A DNA stretch of 64,000 nt from Microcaldota archaeon (GTDB lineage: Archaea > Micrarchaeota > Micrarchaeia > Micrarchaeales > Micrarchaeaceae). Numbering within the stretch: the first letter of the stretch is position 1; every line of letters begins with the position of its first letter. The position numbers and the translations under genes are program-made. The stretch is from positions 62,001 to 126,000 of the forward strand of contig JAGWHK010000003.1 of NCBI GenBank assembly GCA_028866775.1, written 5' to 3'. The notes beneath the pieces were generated by a model. That model was not told the origin of the DNA, searched no databases, and saw only the letters and a program-made list of their open reading frames with translations. Shown piece after piece: positions 60,537-64,000 of this stretch.

Positions 60537-61810
60537 GACAAATTTTTGCGATATTGCTGCTGCTGATGGCAGCGGCACCTGCACTGGCGCTTGCCGGGAC
60601 GAGCGGACCATCACCTATACCGAACCCCCCGTCATTCCAGATAAGCACCAATACACTTACGCTCTGCAAGGGCATAGTCAACTACGTGCCCGTGACGGTG
60701 ACGAACCTCGGTAAGTTCAACGGAAGCATAACCATGGAGAGCGTCCAGCTCGGAGTCACTGGCAGGTCCATAGTTGCGATAGCAAATGGCACGACGACAC
60801 TGCTTACAGTCCCACCAAACCGCTCCCAGACAGCGATGATACCAGTGTTCGTGAACCTCAATGGCTCTTCACTGGTTTCGGCTGGGGTAACGATAAGCTA
60901 CAACTACCTGAACTACTACTCTGACAGCGAGATAAGGAACGTCAGCTTCGGGACCATGATATGCCCGTCGCAGCTTTCGGTATCGATATCCCCAACCGTT
61001 CTTACCTCTGGGAAGATAGAGAACGCAACCCTGATATTGAGGAACAACGGCACGACATCGCTCAATGACGTGTCGCTCAAGATGTCGCTCTCCCCGACAG
61101 ACGGGCAGGTGCTTACGCAGCAGCCAATCCTCATAGACTCGATACCACCAATGGGCACGGCGCGCGTCAACGAGAACCTCTTCATAAACAGCAGCTCGCA
61201 GACGTTCCCCGTGAACGTCTCGGCGAGCTTGTACAATGGGACCAAGCTGATGCAGATAGCGGACAGCCTCACCGTGCTCTCGAGCGGAATAATAAACCTG
61301 ACACCCTCTGGGATAACGGTGTCACCGACAACCCCGACCCCGGACAGCATATTCTCCATATCCTTCGTGCTTACCGACCTCGGCACCAGCAGCGCGTCTG
61401 CGGTAACTGCGACAGTGATTCCGCCCCCGGGGCTCGATGTCTTTGGCTCAAACTCAGTGTTCGTCGGCAGCATGCAGGTGGATAGCCAGACCCCGGTGAC
61501 GCTCACCCTGAGCGCCACCAGCAGGACAGGCAACTACACGGTTCCGATAAGGGTCACCTACCTGAACAACCTCAGGCAGGAGAAGAACATCACCATAGAC
61601 GTGCCTGTAAGCGTCGGGGGTTCCTTCCTCTCGTCAAACTCGTCTTCGGGCAGGGGGAATCTGGTCGTAACAGGGCCAAATGGCACCCAGGTCTACAGGA
61701 AGTCATCGGGCGGCGGCCTGATAATACTAATACTAGGGGTGCTGGTGGTTGTCCTGGCCGCGCTCTACTGGAGGGAAAGAGGGCGCAACAGAAAGGAGGC
61801 GAGGCGCTGA
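60533..61810 (+). CDS. Exported Ig-domain protein of the ABC operon (COG1361-like)
   Basis: 425 residues: signal peptide (IFAILLLLMAAAPALALA), three or so Ig/CARDB-like domains with sequons (VNYVPVTVTNLGKFNGSI, NATLILRNNGTTSLNDVSL, ISFVLTDLGTSSASAVTA), one C-terminal TM helix and a basic tail. Similar proteins accompany MacB-type transporters in other archaea. Presumably receives or presents the transported substrate outside. Confidence 0.8.
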   Translation: MRQIFAILLLLMAAAPALALAGTSGPSPIPNPPSFQISTNTLTLCKGIVNYVPVTVTNLGKFNGSITMESVQLGVTGRSIVAIANGTTTLLTVPPNRSQTAMIPVFVNLNGSSLVSAGVTISYNYLNYYSDSEIRNVSFGTMICPSQLSVSISPTVLTSGKIENATLILRNNGTTSLNDVSLKMSLSPTDGQVLTQQPILIDSIPPMGTARVNENLFINSSSQTFPVNVSASLYNGTKLMQIADSLTVLSSGIINLTPSGITVSPTTPTPDSIFSISFVLTDLGTSSASAVTATVIPPPGLDVFGSNSVFVGSMQVDSQTPVTLTLSATSRTGNYTVPIRVTYLNNLRQEKNITIDVPVSVGGSFLSSNSSSGRGNLVVTGPNGTQVYRKSSGGGLIILILGVLVVVLAALYWRERGRNRKEARR

Positions 61811-61823
61811 TTCCAGGGAGAGC

Positions 61824-63152
61824 ATGAAACTGGAGGACATCGCCTGGCTGAGCTTCAAGGACCTAAGGGAGAAGAAGGTCAGGACCGCGCTCACTGTTCT
61901 CATGGTGATGATAGGCGTCGCCTCGATAGTCGCCCTCACATCGCAAACGGCCGGCATAAGCGCCAGCATAAGCAAGTCCCTATCGGCGCTAGGACCCACT
62001 TCGGTGATAGTCATGCCGGCCGGCGGAACAGGTTTCACGGCTGCCGACGTAGGGTCCCTGTCCTCATTGCCGAATGTCAGCGCCGTCATACCGGTCATAG
62101 AAGGCAGCGGCACTGTGTATGCAAACGGCCAGAACACTAGCGTAAGCGTCATCGGGATAAGCCAGGAGGGGCTCAGGGAGTTCGTGGGAGGAAACGTGAG
62201 CATGTATCAGGGTGTGCTGTACAACGACACGGTCGCGCCAGACGCGCTGATAGGCCACAGCATAGCATTCCCATCGTCTCTTTCTGGGAGACAGAACGTG
62301 ATGGTCAACTACCCGATATCGCTTAAGGTCGACGGGGGCAGGTCCGCACAGACGCTCACCGTACCTGTTGTCGGAATACTCAACGCGGTCGGCAGCAGCG
62401 TGGTCCCGACCGACACTTCAGTCTTCTTCTCCATCCAGTCGGCGCAGGTAATCCTCCACAGGACGTCCTACAACCTGATAATAGTCAAGGCGACCAACAC
62501 CAGTAGCGTTGCGGCCCTGTCATCCCTTATAAGCACAATATATGGGAACAGGGCTAACGTGATAACCACGCAGCAGCTGCTCCAGACCGCTTCATCGATA
62601 ATAGGGTCGATCAGCCTGCTCTTCGCCATAATAGCCGGGGTCTCGCTTCTCGTCGCCGCCATAGGCATAATGAACATAATGCTCATAGCGGTCTATGAGA
62701 GGACCCACGAGATAGGCATATTCAAATCTGTAGGCTTCACGGGCAGGCACATACTCCTCGTATTCCTGTCGCAGGCGATGATAATAGGGTTCATCGGTGG
62801 CGTGATAGGCATAGGCGCCGGGATGGGCGCCTCCTATGTGGTTGCAAGCGTGTTCGCCCATGCAGGTCCATCTGGTTCCGGAACAACCGGAACTGGCGCG
62901 CAGAACACCCAGTTCAAGGGCGGTGGAGGCGGAGTCTATGTCTCATCGGGCGGCGGGCCAGGCAGGGGCGGGGACAGTGGTGCGGCACCATCAAGCAGCT
63001 CGTCATCATCGCTTTCTTACAGCCCGGTGTTCACCCCTAGCACTGTGCTGGCGGCATTGCTGGTAGCCATGGTGGTGAGCATGATTGCAGGCATATACCC
63101 GGCCTGGCGTGCCTCGAAGATGGAACCCATAGACGCGCTGCGCGAGCTGTAG
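61824..63152 (+). CDS. MacB/FtsX-type ABC permease
   Basis: 442 residues: TM1 (TALTVLMVMIGVASIVALTS), MacB-like outside core domain, then three TM helices with the FtsX signature (IGIMNIMLIAVYERTHEIGI, GFTGRHILLVFLSQA) and the end AGIYPAWRASKMEPIDALREL. A Gly/Ser-rich insert of about 50 residues sits in the last outside loop. ATG 61824, with GGGAG upstream, is where the family starts. Confidence 0.93.
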   Translation: MKLEDIAWLSFKDLREKKVRTALTVLMVMIGVASIVALTSQTAGISASISKSLSALGPTSVIVMPAGGTGFTAADVGSLSSLPNVSAVIPVIEGSGTVYANGQNTSVSVIGISQEGLREFVGGNVSMYQGVLYNDTVAPDALIGHSIAFPSSLSGRQNVMVNYPISLKVDGGRSAQTLTVPVVGILNAVGSSVVPTDTSVFFSIQSAQVILHRTSYNLIIVKATNTSSVAALSSLISTIYGNRANVITTQQLLQTASSIIGSISLLFAIIAGVSLLVAAIGIMNIMLIAVYERTHEIGIFKSVGFTGRHILLVFLSQAMIIGFIGGVIGIGAGMGASYVVASVFAHAGPSGSGTTGTGAQNTQFKGGGGGVYVSSGGGPGRGGDSGAAPSSSSSSSLSYSPVFTPSTVLAALLVAMVVSMIAGIYPAWRASKMEPIDALREL

Positions 63153-63160
63153 GGGAGGGG

Positions 63161-64000
63161 TTAGGTTGCCTTCCTGTAGTGGCTCCTGACGTAGGCTTCG
63201 ACCCTCCTCTTGAATTCCGTGGGAGCGCCGTCGGCCTTGACGACCGCGACCTGCTTGCCGTCCTCGAAGATCGGGCAGCTCGGATTCTCCCCCGAGCCCG
63301 GGAGCGATATGCCTAGGTTGGCCTGCTTGCTCTCCCCCGGCCCGTTCACGACGCATCCCATGACCGCGACCTTCATGTCCTCCACGCCCTCGTAGCCGTT
63401 GCGCTTCCATTCTGGCATCTGCTTCTGCAGATATTCGGTCAGGTCCTGCGCCAGTTCCTGGAATGTTGTGGATGTGGTCCTTCCGCATCCTGGACAGCTC
63501 GAGACAAGCGGCGAGAAGTGTCTTATGTCGAGCGACTGGAGTATCTGGCCAGCCACTATGACCTCCTCGGCCCTGCTGGCCCCAGGCCTCGGCGTAAGCG
63601 ATATCCTTATCGTGTCGCCTATTCCCTCGGTTAGCAGCAGCGATAGCGCGGCTGATGATGAGACGACCCCCTTGCTGCCCATCCCGGCCTCTGTGAGGCC
63701 CACGTGGAGCGGCTGCTCTATCCTCTTTGCAAGCATTTTATAAGCATCGACCATCTCGGGAACCTCTGATATCTTGGTGCTCACAACTATATGGTCTGGC
63801 TCGAGCCCATACTCTACAGCCTTGTTCACCGACTGGACAGCGCTCTCGACAACTGCCTCGACCATAACGCCCTTCGCATCCTTCGGAAGCTTCCTCTTGA
63901 GGTTGTCGTCCATCAGTTTTGTAAGCACTGTTTGGTCGAGTGACCCCCAGTTGACTCCTATCCTCACCGGCTTGTCGTGATCCTTCGCGACGTCGATCAT
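63161..64000 (-). CDS. ispG: 4-hydroxy-3-methylbut-2-enyl diphosphate synthase, C-terminal part
   Basis: 279 residues visible; the N-terminus lies beyond the right edge (the methionine at 64000 is internal by family length). Motifs: RIGVNWGSLDQ, LHVGLTEAG, SSCPGCGRT and VMGCVVNGPGE, with the three 4Fe-4S cysteines present. It makes HMBPP in the MEP isoprenoid pathway. Archaea normally use mevalonate, so its presence is notable. Convergent with the ABC operon, 8 bases between stops. Confidence 0.95.
   Translation of the reverse strand: MIDVAKDHDKPVRIGVNWGSLDQTVLTKLMDDNLKRKLPKDAKGVMVEAVVESAVQSVNKAVEYGLEPDHIVVSTKISEVPEMVDAYKMLAKRIEQPLHVGLTEAGMGSKGVVSSSAALSLLLTEGIGDTIRISLTPRPGASRAEEVIVAGQILQSLDIRHFSPLVSSCPGCGRTTSTTFQELAQDLTEYLQKQMPEWKRNGYEGVEDMKVAVMGCVVNGPGESKQANLGISLPGSGENPSCPIFEDGKQVAVVKADGAPTEFKRRVEAYVRSHYRKAT

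Overview
The window reads as archaeal, most likely from a DPANN-type (Micrarchaeota-like) genome; that placement is an inference. Seen directly: genes carry BRE/TATA core promoters (often TATATATTTGAA), leaders are very short or absent, many starts are preceded by a GTGAT Shine-Dalgarno core, ATA/AGG/AGA codons are abundant, and there are two VapBC pairs, C2H2 mini-proteins, a pilin-like N-terminus and very large membrane-anchored surface proteins. No rRNA, tRNA, CRISPR array or integrase was recognised.

Layout. 0-12.4 kb: small housekeeping and stress genes (DUF1801, pentapeptide repeat, cold-shock protein, GNAT, kinase-like, DHFR-like), a YHS/Cu+ ATPase pair, a secreted beta-propeller protein and an EamA transporter. 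12.4-23.5 kb: an accessory region of short genes of mostly unknown function. It has six near-identical core promoters (GAAAGCTTGATATATTTG type), dispersed structured intergenic repeats that often begin at the stop codon of the gene before, two VapBC modules with palindromic operators, a JAMM-like protein, an HTH-TM-DUF4382 protein, an amino-acid permease, and a decayed 3' end of a DHFR-like gene. 23.6-25.3 kb: an AT-rich four-gene module led by a GIY-YIG nuclease.

25.5-40.4 kb: an island of about 23 small, mostly minus-strand, mostly unrecognised genes. Two of its operons each start with a lipoprotein bearing nearly the same signal peptide. One (31290 down to 28622) continues with two NlpC/P60-like proteins and an HExxH metallopeptidase. 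The other (35290 down to 33001) contains a possible ADP-ribosyltransferase-like protein. This is the best candidate here for an undescribed system, perhaps surface or host-contact effectors; that role is inference. An AlaE-type alanine exporter and a Nudix hydrolase also lie here.

40.4-59.7 kb: a minus-strand cell-surface locus. It holds a secreted Cys-domain protein, a 3201-residue adhesin-like protein with about 30 Ig/PKD-like repeats, a beta-helix protein, two tandem copies of a (secreted protein + one-TM protein) gene pair, and a pilin-like N-terminus fused to DUF2341, Ig-like and beta-propeller domains. 59.8-63.2 kb: a MacB-type ABC operon. 63.2-64 kb: the C-terminal part of IspG, a MEP-pathway enzyme that is unusual in an archaeal setting.
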